From: Stenotrophomonas rhizophila
Lineage (GTDB): Bacteria > Pseudomonadota > Gammaproteobacteria > Xanthomonadales > Xanthomonadaceae
NCBI RefSeq assembly: GCF_003751305.1
Contig: NZ_RJKV01000001.1
Span: 248,001 to 312,000 of the forward strand
Direction of reading: 5' to 3'
DNA: 64,000 nt
Part shown: in pieces, positions 40,523 through 49,248 of the stretch
How the letters are laid out: each line of letters starts with the position of its first letter
How positions within the stretch are numbered: the first letter of the stretch is position 1
Program-made: the position numbers and the translations under genes
The notes under the pieces: model-generated
What the model was told of the DNA's origin: nothing
Seen by the model: only the letters and a program-made list of their open reading frames with translations
Database searches by the model: none

Positions 40523-41254
40523 ATGATCGACATCGTCCTGCTGGTCCTGATCGGGGCCTCGGTCCTGCTGGGCCTGATGCGCGGCTTTGTCGGCATCGTG
40601 GTCAGCACGCTGTCCTGGCTGCTGGCCGGCTGGGCCGCGTTCCTGTTCGGCAATGACGCAGCCCACTGGTGGGCAGCGCCGCTGGAACCAGGCACCGGCC
40701 ATTACGTTGCCGGCTACCTGGGGGTGTTCCTGATCGTCATGATCGCTGTTGGCCTGATCGGCATGCTGATCAAGGCCGCCGTGAAGGTCACCTGCCTGAC
40801 CGGCGCCGACCGCCTGCTGGGCGGCGCATTGGGCCTGGTCCGCGGCGCCTTCCTGGGCTGCGTACTGCTGATGCTGGCCGCCTTCACGCCGCTGCCGCAG
40901 GAGCCGGCCTGGCGGACCTCGCAGGTGCGGCCGCTGCTGCAACCCGGCGTGCGCTGGATGCAGGCGCAGCTGCCCGAGATGGCGTTGCCGGAGGTGAATC
41001 TGCCGCAACTGCCGACGATGGATTTGGGCAAGCCGCTCGCGACAGGCGATAATGGCGTCCTTGGCGAAGTAGTGGCAGGGCGCGGATGGCCGCGTCCCGT
41101 TGACGAGGGGAGGGAGACGGCACCTGCCGACGCTGCGGCGCGCGGGCCGGCTTCCACACTGCCAGTCAATATCGAGCCGGCGCACCCGCGTCCGGACGAC
41201 ACCGCTCCGGCACGGAACGGTACCCCCGGCCAGGCACGGCCACCTTCACTGTAG
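40523..41254 (+). CDS. cvpA: CvpA family membrane protein
   Basis: The 243-residue protein has about four membrane helices in the first 130 residues (MIDIVLLVLIGASVLLGLMRGFVGIVVSTLSWLLAGW across 1-37, and DRLLGGALGLVRGAFLGCVLL). These are the conserved CvpA blocks; CvpA is needed for colicin V production in E. coli and for envelope tolerance to bile salts in other bacteria. The C-terminal 110 residues are hydrophilic, Pro-rich and poorly conserved, longer than in E. coli. It is directly upstream of purF (30 bp), as in many proteobacteria. Confidence 0.9.
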   Translation: MIDIVLLVLIGASVLLGLMRGFVGIVVSTLSWLLAGWAAFLFGNDAAHWWAAPLEPGTGHYVAGYLGVFLIVMIAVGLIGMLIKAAVKVTCLTGADRLLGGALGLVRGAFLGCVLLMLAAFTPLPQEPAWRTSQVRPLLQPGVRWMQAQLPEMALPEVNLPQLPTMDLGKPLATGDNGVLGEVVAGRGWPRPVDEGRETAPADAAARGPASTLPVNIEPAHPRPDDTAPARNGTPGQARPPSL

Positions 41255-41284
41255 ATGGGCGCAGCCCAGCGGAGAATTCGCACC

Positions 41285-42751
41285 ATGTGTGGCATCGTCG
41301 GAATCGTCGGCAACCAGAACGTCGCCGGGCAGTTGTATGACGGCCTGACCGTCCTCCAGCATCGTGGCCAGGACGCGGCCGGCATCGCCACCGCCGACGG
41401 CACCCGCCTGCGCGTGCAGAAGGCCAATGGCCTGGTGCGCGATGTATTCGATGCCAAGCGGATGTCCACGCTGGAAGGCCGCGTCGGCATCGCGCACGTG
41501 CGCTATCCGACCGCCGGTTCGGAAGGCATGGACGAGGCGCAGCCGTTCTACGTGAACTCGCCGTACGGCATCGCGCTGGCCCACAACGGCAACCTGATCA
41601 ATACCGAAGCCCTGCGCCAGCAGGTGTTCGAGCAGGACCGCCGCAACGTCAACACCGATTCGGACAGCGAAGTGCTGTTGAACGTGTTTGCGTTCGAACT
41701 GGACGCGCAGCGCCAGCTGACCCCGGAAGCGGCGATCCGCGCCGTGGCTGCCGTGCACCGCCGCGTCAAGGGCGGCTATGCGGTGATCAGCGTGGTGCTG
41801 GGCCTGGGCCTGGTCGCCTTCCGCGATCCGCACGGCATCCGCCCGCTGGTGCTGGGCAAGCGCGCCCACGCCGAAGGCGACGAATACATCGTGGCTTCCG
41901 AATCGGCCGCTCTGGACGTGCTCGGCTTCCAGCGCGTGCGCGATGTGCGCCCGGGCGAAGCCCTGGTCATCACCGCGCGCGGCGAACTGTTCTCCGAAGT
42001 CTGCGCCGAGCCGGTCGAGCACAGCCCGTGCATCTTCGAGTACGTGTACTTCGCCCGCCCGGATTCGATGATCGACAACGTCTCGGTGCACAAGGCGCGC
42101 ATGCGCATGGGCATCAAGCTGGGCGAGAAGATCCTGCGCCTGCGCCCGGACCACGACATCGACACCATCATCCCGATCCCGGACACCTCGCGCGATGCCG
42201 CGCTGGAGATCTCCAACACGCTCGGGGTGAAGTACCGCGAAGGCTTCATCAAGAACCGCTACATCGGCCGCACCTTCATCATGCCGGGTCAGGGTGAGCG
42301 GGTGAAGTCGGTGCGCCGCAAGCTCAACCCGATCCACCTGGAGTTCCGCAACCGCGTGGTGCTGCTGGTGGATGACTCGATCGTGCGTGGCACCACCAGC
42401 CAGCAGATCGTGCAGATGGCGCGCGACGCCGGCGCCCGCAAGGTCTACCTGGCCAGTGCCGCGCCGCCGGTGCGCTATCCGAACATCTACGGCATCGACA
42501 TGCCGGCCGCTGAAGAACTGGTCGCGCACAACCGCAGCATCGAGGAAATCGAGAAGCACCTGGGCTGCGACTGGCTGATCTACCAGGACATCGAGGACAT
42601 GGAAGCGGCGGTGAGCGAAGGCAACCCGGAGCTGAAGTCGTTCGATTCCTCGTGCTTCAACGGCGTCTACCCCACCGGCATCGAGCCGGGCTATTTCGAG
42701 CGCATCCAGCAGCTGCGTTCGGACGATGCCAAGCACAAGCGTCGCGCCTGA
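41285..42751 (+). CDS. purF: Amidophosphoribosyltransferase
   Basis: PurF makes phosphoribosylamine from PRPP and glutamine, the first committed step of purine synthesis. The ATG at 41285 gives 488 residues; removal of Met exposes Cys2 ([12 protein letters not shown]), the glutaminase nucleophile. Glutaminase-domain motifs [10 protein letters not shown] and [13 protein letters not shown] and the PRPP loop [15 protein letters not shown] are present, as is the phosphoribosyl flap region [13 protein letters not shown]. No 4Fe-4S-type propeptide, as in the E. coli class. Confidence 0.96.
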   Translation: MCGIVGIVGNQNVAGQLYDGLTVLQHRGQDAAGIATADGTRLRVQKANGLVRDVFDAKRMSTLEGRVGIAHVRYPTAGSEGMDEAQPFYVNSPYGIALAHNGNLINTEALRQQVFEQDRRNVNTDSDSEVLLNVFAFELDAQRQLTPEAAIRAVAAVHRRVKGGYAVISVVLGLGLVAFRDPHGIRPLVLGKRAHAEGDEYIVASESAALDVLGFQRVRDVRPGEALVITARGELFSEVCAEPVEHSPCIFEYVYFARPDSMIDNVSVHKARMRMGIKLGEKILRLRPDHDIDTIIPIPDTSRDAALEISNTLGVKYREGFIKNRYIGRTFIMPGQGERVKSVRRKLNPIHLEFRNRVVLLVDDSIVRGTTSQQIVQMARDAGARKVYLASAAPPVRYPNIYGIDMPAAEELVAHNRSIEEIEKHLGCDWLIYQDIEDMEAAVSEGNPELKSFDSSCFNGVYPTGIEPGYFERIQQLRSDDAKHKRRA

Positions 42752-42760
42752 GGGCAGGGC

Positions 42761-43621
42761 ATGAGTGACGTGTTGGACAGCGCGGCCGGCGATCTGCTGC
42801 AGGCCGCGCAGCAGTGCCTGGCCGAGCCGGATCCGTTGCGCAAGGTCGCGTTGACCCAGCACTACGCCGTGCAGTTCCGCGCCGGTCGCCTGAAGGCACC
42901 GGCCGATGCGCCGCCACCGGAGCCGATCCGGATGCCGGGCCGCCCGGCCAGGCCGACACTCGTCCACCCGCGCGATCTGCCGCGTCGTGGCCTGGGCAGC
43001 GTGGAAGGGCGTGCCGCGTTCGTGCACGCCATCGCGCATATCGAACTCAACGCGATCGACCTGGCCTGGGATGCGGTGTACCGCTTCCGCGGCCTGCCGA
43101 CCTCGTTCCATGCCGACTGGGTGAGCGTGGCCGATGACGAATCGCGCCACTTCATGCTGCTGCACGATCGGCTGCAGGCCAACGGCTATGCCTACGGCGA
43201 TTTCGACGCGCACAACGGCCTGTGGGAAATGTGCGAGAAGACCGCGCACGACGGGCTGGCGCGCATGGCGCTGGTGCCGCGCGTGCTCGAAGCGCGCGGG
43301 CTGGATGTCACCCCGGGGATGATCGTGAAACTGCGCGCCGGCGGCGACCATGCCACCGCCGATGTGCTGGAGATCATCCTGCGCGAAGAGGTGGCGCATG
43401 TGGCCGCCGGCTCGCGCTGGTATCGGTGGTACTGCACGCGTGAAAACGTCGAGCCGCGACCGCGGTTCATGGCGCTGCTGAAAGAGTACGCCGGCGGCTA
43501 CCTCTATGGCCCGTTCAACCTGGAAGCGCGCCTGTTGGCCGGATTCGACGAAGAAGAACTGGCCGAGCTGATCGAACAGACCGAACTGCGCGGTCAGGTG
43601 TTGGCCAGCACCACGCGCTGA
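42761..43621 (+). CDS. DUF455 family ferritin-like protein
   Basis: The 286-residue protein matches DUF455, a ferritin-like di-metal helical family of unknown activity. Likely metal ligands are in HIELNAIDLAWDA (about 93-105), DDESRHFMLLHDRL (about 126-139) and REEVAHVAAGSRW (about 209-221), giving two ExxH-like half-sites. It lies 9 bp after purF and is probably cotranscribed. Its 3' end overlaps the last 28 bp of the convergent Tle1-like gene. Confidence 0.85.
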   Translation: MSDVLDSAAGDLLQAAQQCLAEPDPLRKVALTQHYAVQFRAGRLKAPADAPPPEPIRMPGRPARPTLVHPRDLPRRGLGSVEGRAAFVHAIAHIELNAIDLAWDAVYRFRGLPTSFHADWVSVADDESRHFMLLHDRLQANGYAYGDFDAHNGLWEMCEKTAHDGLARMALVPRVLEARGLDVTPGMIVKLRAGGDHATADVLEIILREEVAHVAAGSRWYRWYCTRENVEPRPRFMALLKEYAGGYLYGPFNLEARLLAGFDEEELAELIEQTELRGQVLASTTR

Positions 43622-45081
43622 CCGCTTTCGGTTGGCCGGTTGACGTAGAACAGGCCCGGCCCCGGCCGATACGGCAACTCCCGCGTGCCTTCATCGGCTG
43701 CATAGAGCAGGGCGGTATCGCCGAGCGCATCGAAGTTCCAGTGCGCGGACTGCATCAGGTAGTGCTGGCGCAGCGTGCGCTCCTGCGCGACATCCAGCGG
43801 TTGGCCGGCCAACAGCCGTTCCGCGATGGGCTGCAGCTGTGCAGGCAGTGCGAGCGCGGGCAGCGTGTCCGGCGAGGTCGTCCACGCGACACCTGCCGCA
43901 GCCGCCCGCTGGTGCAGCAGCCGCAAGGCGATGAACTGGTAGCGCGCATCGATTTCGCGGCGCAGCACCACCGCCGCGTACGCACGCAGGGTGAATTGCG
44001 GCAGGACGCTGCGGCTGCCGGCGACACGCTGCTGCTGCCAGTGGTGCCAGACGTCCACCCAGATCGCGTCATCTCCCAGTCCCAGCGCGCGTTGCCAGCG
44101 CCGACAGGTGGCCTGTGCGTCGCGGTACACCGTACTGGTGCGCAGCAGCGCCAGTGGTGGGACCTCGCCTGCCGCCAGTCCGGTGCCACGCAGCAACTGC
44201 CCCTGCGGGCGGCTCAGCAGCTTGGGTCCTTCGATGCGCTGGTCGTAGCCACCGCCGATGTTGGCATGCACGCCGGGCAGGACGATCTCCTCGTGCTCGG
44301 GTGCCACACTGGTCAGCGCGAAATGCTCGCGATGCTCATCGCGCGCGACCAGCTGCACCACCTTGTCCGCGCAGCCCGCCGGTAGCGCGACCACCGGCAT
44401 TTCATCGCGATGCTGGCGGCCGATCGCCACCACGGTATCGAGCAGACCGACGAAGCGCACCCGCCGCGTCGGGCCCGGAAAACCCGGCGCCAGTGACCAG
44501 CCGCATCGCAGCAGTTGTTCGGCCAGCCAGGCGGCTGCCTCCGGTGCATTGAGAAAGGCCACCGCATCGCGCGCGCTGGCCGCGCCACGCGAGTAACCAA
44601 ACAGGTCCACGTGCACACTGCCCACTGCGCGCCCGGGCTGCGCGTGGGCCAGCTGGCGCAGCGCGTCCGGCAACCGTTGCTCCAGCGCGCGGCGTCGCTT
44701 GGCGCGCACACCGGTTCGGCCGATCCCGAACGCCAGCCCCATCAGGTCGTCTTCTTCGCCAGTGCGTGTGCCCACGCCCTCGATGTAGATCGCCAGCGCC
44801 AGCGTATCGTCGGCCGGCGGCGTCTGGCGGTGATCCGGGTACAGCGCATGCAGCCGCGCGATGTTGGTCAGGCCGTTGCTGTAGCTGCTGGTCAGCCGGC
44901 TCTGGTACGGCGATGCATCGTCGGCCACCACGGCCGGCGCCCGCGGCACCGGGGTGGTGGCGCCTGGCGGGCGTGACGCACGCTGCAGGTTGTCGGCATT
45001 GTTGCGGGTGCCATCGAAGAACAGGCCGATGTGCAGTGACACCGTCGCCCCCGTTGTCGATTGGGTAGCTGCCACCGCCAT
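43594..45081 (-). CDS. DUF2235 / Tle1-like phospholipase domain protein (candidate T6SS lipase effector)
   Basis: The ATG at 45081 gives 495 residues; the frame is open 42 residues further, so the start is not certain. It has the DUF2235 alpha/beta-hydrolase layout of Tle1 lipase effectors: SLHIGLFFDGTRNNADN at the N-terminus, YIEGVGTRTGEEDD, the nucleophile elbow GYSRG in VDLFGYSRGAASARDA, FVGLLDTVVAIG and a C-terminal-side His in LPGVHANIGGGYD. Tle1 enzymes attack phospholipids of rival cells. No VgrG, Hcp, PAAR or obvious immunity gene lies beside it, so an orphan effector or a housekeeping hydrolase are both possible. Confidence 0.8.
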   Translation of the reverse strand: MAVAATQSTTGATVSLHIGLFFDGTRNNADNLQRASRPPGATTPVPRAPAVVADDASPYQSRLTSSYSNGLTNIARLHALYPDHRQTPPADDTLALAIYIEGVGTRTGEEDDLMGLAFGIGRTGVRAKRRRALEQRLPDALRQLAHAQPGRAVGSVHVDLFGYSRGAASARDAVAFLNAPEAAAWLAEQLLRCGWSLAPGFPGPTRRVRFVGLLDTVVAIGRQHRDEMPVVALPAGCADKVVQLVARDEHREHFALTSVAPEHEEIVLPGVHANIGGGYDQRIEGPKLLSRPQGQLLRGTGLAAGEVPPLALLRTSTVYRDAQATCRRWQRALGLGDDAIWVDVWHHWQQQRVAGSRSVLPQFTLRAYAAVVLRREIDARYQFIALRLLHQRAAAAGVAWTTSPDTLPALALPAQLQPIAERLLAGQPLDVAQERTLRQHYLMQSAHWNFDALGDTALLYAADEGTRELPYRPGPGLFYVNRPTESGQRVVLANT

Positions 45082-45316
45082 GTCGTCCCTGTTTCCCCGA
45101 GGATGCCAGCCTAAGGTAGCGCGGAATCCGTTCGCCGCAAGCGCTTGCGGAAGCCGCCGTGACGTCGCTGAACCAAGGCGCAGTCGATCACAGTTCTGAA
45201 ATCCCATCTGTAATTTCTATTGAATTCACAGGGGCAGGGCGCGCCAGATGGGCGTGCCGGCCCAAGGGCCGACGGCAACCCCGACTCCACTCCGTTTTTC
45301 ACTCAAAGAGGGCGAC

Positions 45317-46573
45317 ATGATGTCCAGTTCGATGAGCAAGGCCGCAGGTGTGATTGCGTTGTGTCTGCTGGGGGCCGGTGGCGCTGCCGCCGCCCCGCTG
45401 TTCGAGCCGGTGACGGTGCTCAGCCGGGCCGGTACCGCAAACCAGCCGGCCTTGCAGGCGCTGATGGGTTCGCCCTCGACCAGCGCAGTGCAGGAGGTGC
45501 GGGTGGACGCAGCGGCGGTCTCGCCGGTGCAGAAACAACTGGAATTCGAGCTGTTGGGGCAGCCGGTGCAGGCCCTGCAGAGCAAGGTCGAGACGCTCGC
45601 CGATGGCGGCAGCATCTGGTACGGCCAGATCGGGACGCGTGCTGGCGCGCGCCTGATCAAAGCCGGCGCGCCGGATCCGATGAACTCGGTGATCCTGGTG
45701 CGTTCGGGCGACACGATCACCGGCTCGATCCGCAAGGAGGGTCAGCTGTACCGGCTGCGCCCGGTCAGCGACGGGCGGCATGTGCTGGTGGAAGTGGATG
45801 AGGCGCGCATGCCGGCCGACCATCCCGCCGATTACAACAGCCTGCCCACCATCGCCATGCCGCCCAGTGACCGCGCCGGCATCGCCGCAGCGTCCTCGGG
45901 CACGCCGGCCACCATCCGCGTGCTGGTGGTGGCCACCAACGGCGCAGTGGCGGCCTACGGCGGCAACATGCAGTCGCTGGTGCAGCTGGCGGTGGCCGAG
46001 TCCAACCAGGGCTACAGCAACAGCAATGTCGGCATCACCCTGCAGCTGGCCGGGTACGAGACCACCAGCTATGCCGAGTCCAGCAGCTTCTCCACCGATC
46101 TGGCGCGCTTCCGCAGCACCAGCGATGGGGTGATGGACAGCATCCATACCAGCCGCAACAGCACTCGCGCCGATGTCGCGGTGCTGGTGATCAACAACGC
46201 CAGCTCGTGTGGGCTGGCCTCGGGCATCGGCTCCACGGCGGCCACCGCGTTCGCGGCGGTGCATTGGGACTGTGCGACCGGGTACTACTCCTTCGCGCAT
46301 GAGATCGGCCACCTGCAGAGCGCACGGCATGACATCGCCACCGATTCGAGCACCTCACCGTATGCCTATGGCCACGGCTATCGCTACGAGCCGGCCAGCG
46401 GCACCGGCTGGCGCACGATCATGGCCTACAACTGCACCCGCAGCTGCCCGCGCTTGAACTACTGGTCCAACCCGAACATCAGCTACAACGGGATTCCGAC
46501 GGGCATCGCCAGCAGCGCCGACAACCAGCGTGTACTGGTCAACACCAAGGCGGCCGTGGCCGCGTTCCGCTGA
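45317..46573 (+). CDS. Exported metzincin-type zinc metalloprotease
   Basis: The ATG at 45317 gives 418 residues with a signal peptide (KAAGVIALCLLGAGGAAAAP). The zinc site HEIGHLQSARHD has the metzincin pattern HExxHxxxxxHD with His328, Glu329, His332 and His338, followed by the Met-turn-like TIMAYNC. The N-terminal 150 residues look like a propeptide. Cysteines in the mature domain probably form disulfides. The closest named group is the M12B/M72 peptidyl-Asp-type proteases of Pseudomonas and Stenotrophomonas; the exact family is uncertain. It is divergent from the Tle1-like gene. Confidence 0.85.
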   Translation: MMSSSMSKAAGVIALCLLGAGGAAAAPLFEPVTVLSRAGTANQPALQALMGSPSTSAVQEVRVDAAAVSPVQKQLEFELLGQPVQALQSKVETLADGGSIWYGQIGTRAGARLIKAGAPDPMNSVILVRSGDTITGSIRKEGQLYRLRPVSDGRHVLVEVDEARMPADHPADYNSLPTIAMPPSDRAGIAAASSGTPATIRVLVVATNGAVAAYGGNMQSLVQLAVAESNQGYSNSNVGITLQLAGYETTSYAESSSFSTDLARFRSTSDGVMDSIHTSRNSTRADVAVLVINNASSCGLASGIGSTAATAFAAVHWDCATGYYSFAHEIGHLQSARHDIATDSSTSPYAYGHGYRYEPASGTGWRTIMAYNCTRSCPRLNYWSNPNISYNGIPTGIASSADNQRVLVNTKAAVAAFR

Positions 46574-46582
46574 CCGATGTTT

Positions 46583-46610
46583 CCCGCGGCGGCCGCTGCG
46601 CCGCCGCGGG
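46583..46610. other. 11-bp hairpin between convergent protease and lpxH genes
   Basis: CCCGCGGCGGC (46583-46593) pairs perfectly with GCCGCCGCGGG (46600-46610) around six bases. It fills most of the 43-bp convergent spacer and lacks a T-run, but may still end both transcripts. Confidence 0.65.
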
Positions 46611-46616
46611 GTAGGT

Positions 46617-47360
46617 TCAGTTCGCCAGGGCGTCCAGCGTCCAGCCTTCGGGGGTGACGCGCAGTACCGAACCATGCTCGTACCAGTCGCCCAGCACGAT
46701 GCGGGTGCAGTCGCGCCCGCCGGCCTGCAGCGTGTGGATGGCCGGGCGGTGGGTGTGGCCGTGGATCATCGTGTCCACCCCATAGCGGGCGAACGTGCTG
46801 TCCACCTCGGCCGGCGCCACGTCGGTGACGGTTTCGAACTGGGCACGGTCGCCCTGCTTCATTTCCGACTGGCGCGCCTGACTGGCATCGCGCGCCTTCT
46901 GCGCGAAGGCGATGCGCGCGGCCAGCGGCTGCGACAGGAACTGCGCCTGGAACACCGGGTCGCGGGTCTGCGTGCGGAACTGCTGGTAGGCGATATCGTC
47001 GGTGCACAACAGATCGCCATGCTGCAGCAGCACCGGGCGACCATACAGATCGATGACACTCGGGTCGGGCAGGATCGTGAACCCCGCGCGGCGCGCGTAG
47101 TCCTCGCCGACCAGGAAGTCGCGGTTGCCGCGGATGAAGTAGACCGGTACCCCGGCATCGGCGACGGCATGCAGCGCGACCGCGACTGCATCGGCGGCCG
47201 GGGAGGGCGTGTCATCGCCGATCCAGGCTTCGAACAGGTCGCCCAGGATGTACAGGGCCTCGGCCTGCATCGCTTCGTCGCGCAGGAAGGCCAGGAACAG
47301 GTCGGTGATGGCTGGACGACTCGGGTCCAGGTGCAGATCGGAGATGAACAGCGTGGTCAT
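46617..47360 (-). CDS. lpxH: UDP-2,3-diacylglucosamine diphosphatase
   Basis: LpxH hydrolyses UDP-2,3-diacylglucosamine to lipid X in lipid A synthesis on the inner face of the cytoplasmic membrane. The ATG at 47360 gives 247 residues ([16 protein letters not shown]). Metallophosphatase ligands are complete: DLH (Asp8, His10), [21 protein letters not shown] and GHTHRPAIH. The upstream in-frame ATG adds 14 residues with no family support. PAP2 and glycosyltransferase genes lie upstream on the same strand, an envelope-lipid neighbourhood. Confidence 0.94.
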   Translation of the reverse strand: MTTLFISDLHLDPSRPAITDLFLAFLRDEAMQAEALYILGDLFEAWIGDDTPSPAADAVAVALHAVADAGVPVYFIRGNRDFLVGEDYARRAGFTILPDPSVIDLYGRPVLLQHGDLLCTDDIAYQQFRTQTRDPVFQAQFLSQPLAARIAFAQKARDASQARQSEMKQGDRAQFETVTDVAPAEVDSTFARYGVDTMIHGHTHRPAIHTLQAGGRDCTRIVLGDWYEHGSVLRVTPEGWTLDALAN

Positions 47361-47447
47361 GGGCGCATTGTAAAACGGGATCACGGTGCCAGACAGCGCC
47401 ACAGGGTGAAGCGCGCCCCTTGCGACAACGGCGCGCGGTCACAGCCG

Positions 47448-47981
47448 TTACAACGGCAGCCATTGCAGGCTGGCCGCCGCCAGCAGTGCGGCAATGCCCG
47501 TGGCAGCCAGCACGTCGCTGGGGTAATGCAGCCCCAGCACCACCCGCGACAGCCCGATCAGCACGGTGAAGGGCACCAGCAACGGGGCCAGCCACGGGTA
47601 GTAGGCCAGCGCCACGATCGTGAAGGAGACCGCGTGCAGCGTGTGCCCGGACGGGAAGCTGAACTCGTCCAGCGGCGCCACCCAGGCGCGGATGCGCAGG
47701 TCGGCGGCGAACGGCCGCGGGCGGCGCGTCCAGCGTTTGAGGCCCTTGTACAGCAGCAGTGCCATCAAGCCGGTGGCGGCCATGTGCAACGAAGCATGCA
47801 GGCCGTCGAAGCCGTCCAGCAGCACCAGTGCGGCCATCAGCGCGTACCAGGCCGCGCCGTCGCCAAGACGACTGATGACGGCAAAGGCGTGCCGCACCCG
47901 GCGGCGCCGGCAATAGTGGTTGGCGCGTCGGCACCAGCGCGTTTCGCGCCCGCGCAGGGCATCAAGCAGCATGGTCGGCAT
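47448..47981 (-). CDS. PAP2-family phosphatase (membrane)
   Basis: The 177-residue membrane protein has the three PAP2 motifs: KRWTRRPRP (KxxxxxxRP), FPSGHTLHAV (PSGH) and SRVVLGLHYPSDV (SRxxxxxHxxxD). Such enzymes dephosphorylate lipids or isoprenyl diphosphates at the membrane. The ATG at 47981 lies inside the end of the upstream glycosyltransferase gene (20-bp overlap), so the two are translationally coupled. An internal ATG three codons later is possible. Undecaprenyl diphosphate or a glycerolipid phosphate are the likely substrates. Confidence 0.85.
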   Translation of the reverse strand: MPTMLLDALRGRETRWCRRANHYCRRRRVRHAFAVISRLGDGAAWYALMAALVLLDGFDGLHASLHMAATGLMALLLYKGLKRWTRRPRPFAADLRIRAWVAPLDEFSFPSGHTLHAVSFTIVALAYYPWLAPLLVPFTVLIGLSRVVLGLHYPSDVLAATGIAALLAAASLQWLPL

Positions 47982-49101
47982 GTGGCCTCCGGGCCTGGGC
48001 CAGTTCGGCGAGCAGGGCATCGAACTCGGCCACCACGTGCTGGGGATGCAGCCGCTTCATCGCGGTGGCGGCATTGCGGCCGAGCCGGTGGCGCAGGGCG
48101 TCATCGCCGGCCAACTGCACGGCGGCGGTTACAAAGTCGTTGTCGTCATTCACGGCGATGCCGTTGTCATCGGTGCGCAGGTATTCGCGGGCGGCGCCGT
48201 AATCGAAGGCAACGGTCGCCAGGCCGCTGGCCATCGCTTCAAGGGTCACGTTGCCGAAGGTCTCGCTGCGGCTCGGGAACAGGAACAGATCGCCGCTGGC
48301 AAAGTGTCGCGCCAGCGCATCGCCGCGCTGCACGCCGCAGAAGATGAAGTCCGGGTTGTCGTGGGCCAGTTTGGCGCGTGATGGGCCATCGCCCACGAAC
48401 ACGAAACGCGCCTTCGGCCGTACCTGTTGCAGGCGGCGGAACGCTTTGACCGCCAGCCCGAGGTTCTTCTCCGGGGCGATGCGGCCGACGTAGATCGCGG
48501 CGAAGCCATTGCCATCGATGCCCCACTCCTCGCGCAGCGCCGGGTCACGGCGCTCGGGCTCGAACTGACTGCTGTCCACGGCGCGCGCCAGCAGGCGCAC
48601 ACGATCAAAGCCCTGCTCGCCGAGGAACTGCTGCAGCTCCTGGGTCGGCACCAGCGTGGCATCGGCCTGGTTGTGGAAGCGGCGCATCCAGCGCAGCGCG
48701 GCGGCCTGCAGCCAGGCCACGCCGTAGTCGGGCAGGTACTCGTCGAAACGGGTATGGAAGCCGGTGGCGACCGGGATCCCCATCCGGCGTGCGGTGCGCA
48801 GCGCCGACCAGCCGAGCGGACCCTCGGTGGCGATGTAGATCGCATCCGGTCGTTGATGCTGCCACTGGCGCGTCAATCGCGTGGGCGCCGGCAGGCCGAA
48901 GCGCAGGCCGGGATAGCGCGGCAGGGTGGCACCGGTGACCAGCACCGTGCTGTCTACCGCCTCGATGTCGGAGGGTTGCCGGGGCCGCACCAGATCGACC
49001 TGATGGCCGGCGGCACGCAACCCCAGTTCCAGGCCCTGCACGGTCAAGGCAACGCCATTGACTTCAGGGGGGTAGGTTTCGGTGACGATGGCATAGCGCA
49101 T
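47962..49101 (-). CDS. GT4-family glycosyltransferase (GDP-mannose mannosyltransferase-like)
   Basis: The 379-residue enzyme has the GT-B layout: N-terminal MRYAIVTETYPPEVNGVALTV with PRYPGLRFGLPAPT, and C-terminal IYVGRIAPEKNLGLAVKAF, FVGDGPSRAKL and FPSRSETFGNVTLEAMASGLATVAF, where the E-x7-E motif (SETFGNVTLE) is conserved. This resembles the MgtA-type alpha-mannosyltransferases that act on glycolipid carriers. The frame upstream of 49101 is not supported. It overlaps the PAP2 gene by 20 bp, suggesting a joint role in a membrane glycolipid. Confidence 0.85.
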   Translation of the reverse strand: MRYAIVTETYPPEVNGVALTVQGLELGLRAAGHQVDLVRPRQPSDIEAVDSTVLVTGATLPRYPGLRFGLPAPTRLTRQWQHQRPDAIYIATEGPLGWSALRTARRMGIPVATGFHTRFDEYLPDYGVAWLQAAALRWMRRFHNQADATLVPTQELQQFLGEQGFDRVRLLARAVDSSQFEPERRDPALREEWGIDGNGFAAIYVGRIAPEKNLGLAVKAFRRLQQVRPKARFVFVGDGPSRAKLAHDNPDFIFCGVQRGDALARHFASGDLFLFPSRSETFGNVTLEAMASGLATVAFDYGAAREYLRTDDNGIAVNDDNDFVTAAVQLAGDDALRHRLGRNAATAMKRLHPQHVVAEFDALLAELAQARRPHADHAA

Positions 49102-49193
49102 GGCGGGCCTCCGGTATGCCACGCATGCTGGGGCCGGGCGATGTAGCCGACATGACCGCCGTATGACGTTGGGATGACGCGCGCACCAGCAGT

Positions 49194-49222
49194 AAAAAGC
49201 CACGGCCCCGAAGGGCCGTGGC
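49194..49222 (-). terminator. Intrinsic terminator of the large TonB receptor gene
   Basis: On the minus strand a 10-bp stem (49222-49213 with 49208-49199) closed by TTCG is followed by TTTTT (49198-49194). It lies about 27 bp past the receptor stop. Confidence 0.9.
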
Positions 49223-49248
49223 GAACAAGCGTTGTTACCCGGCGGCGA

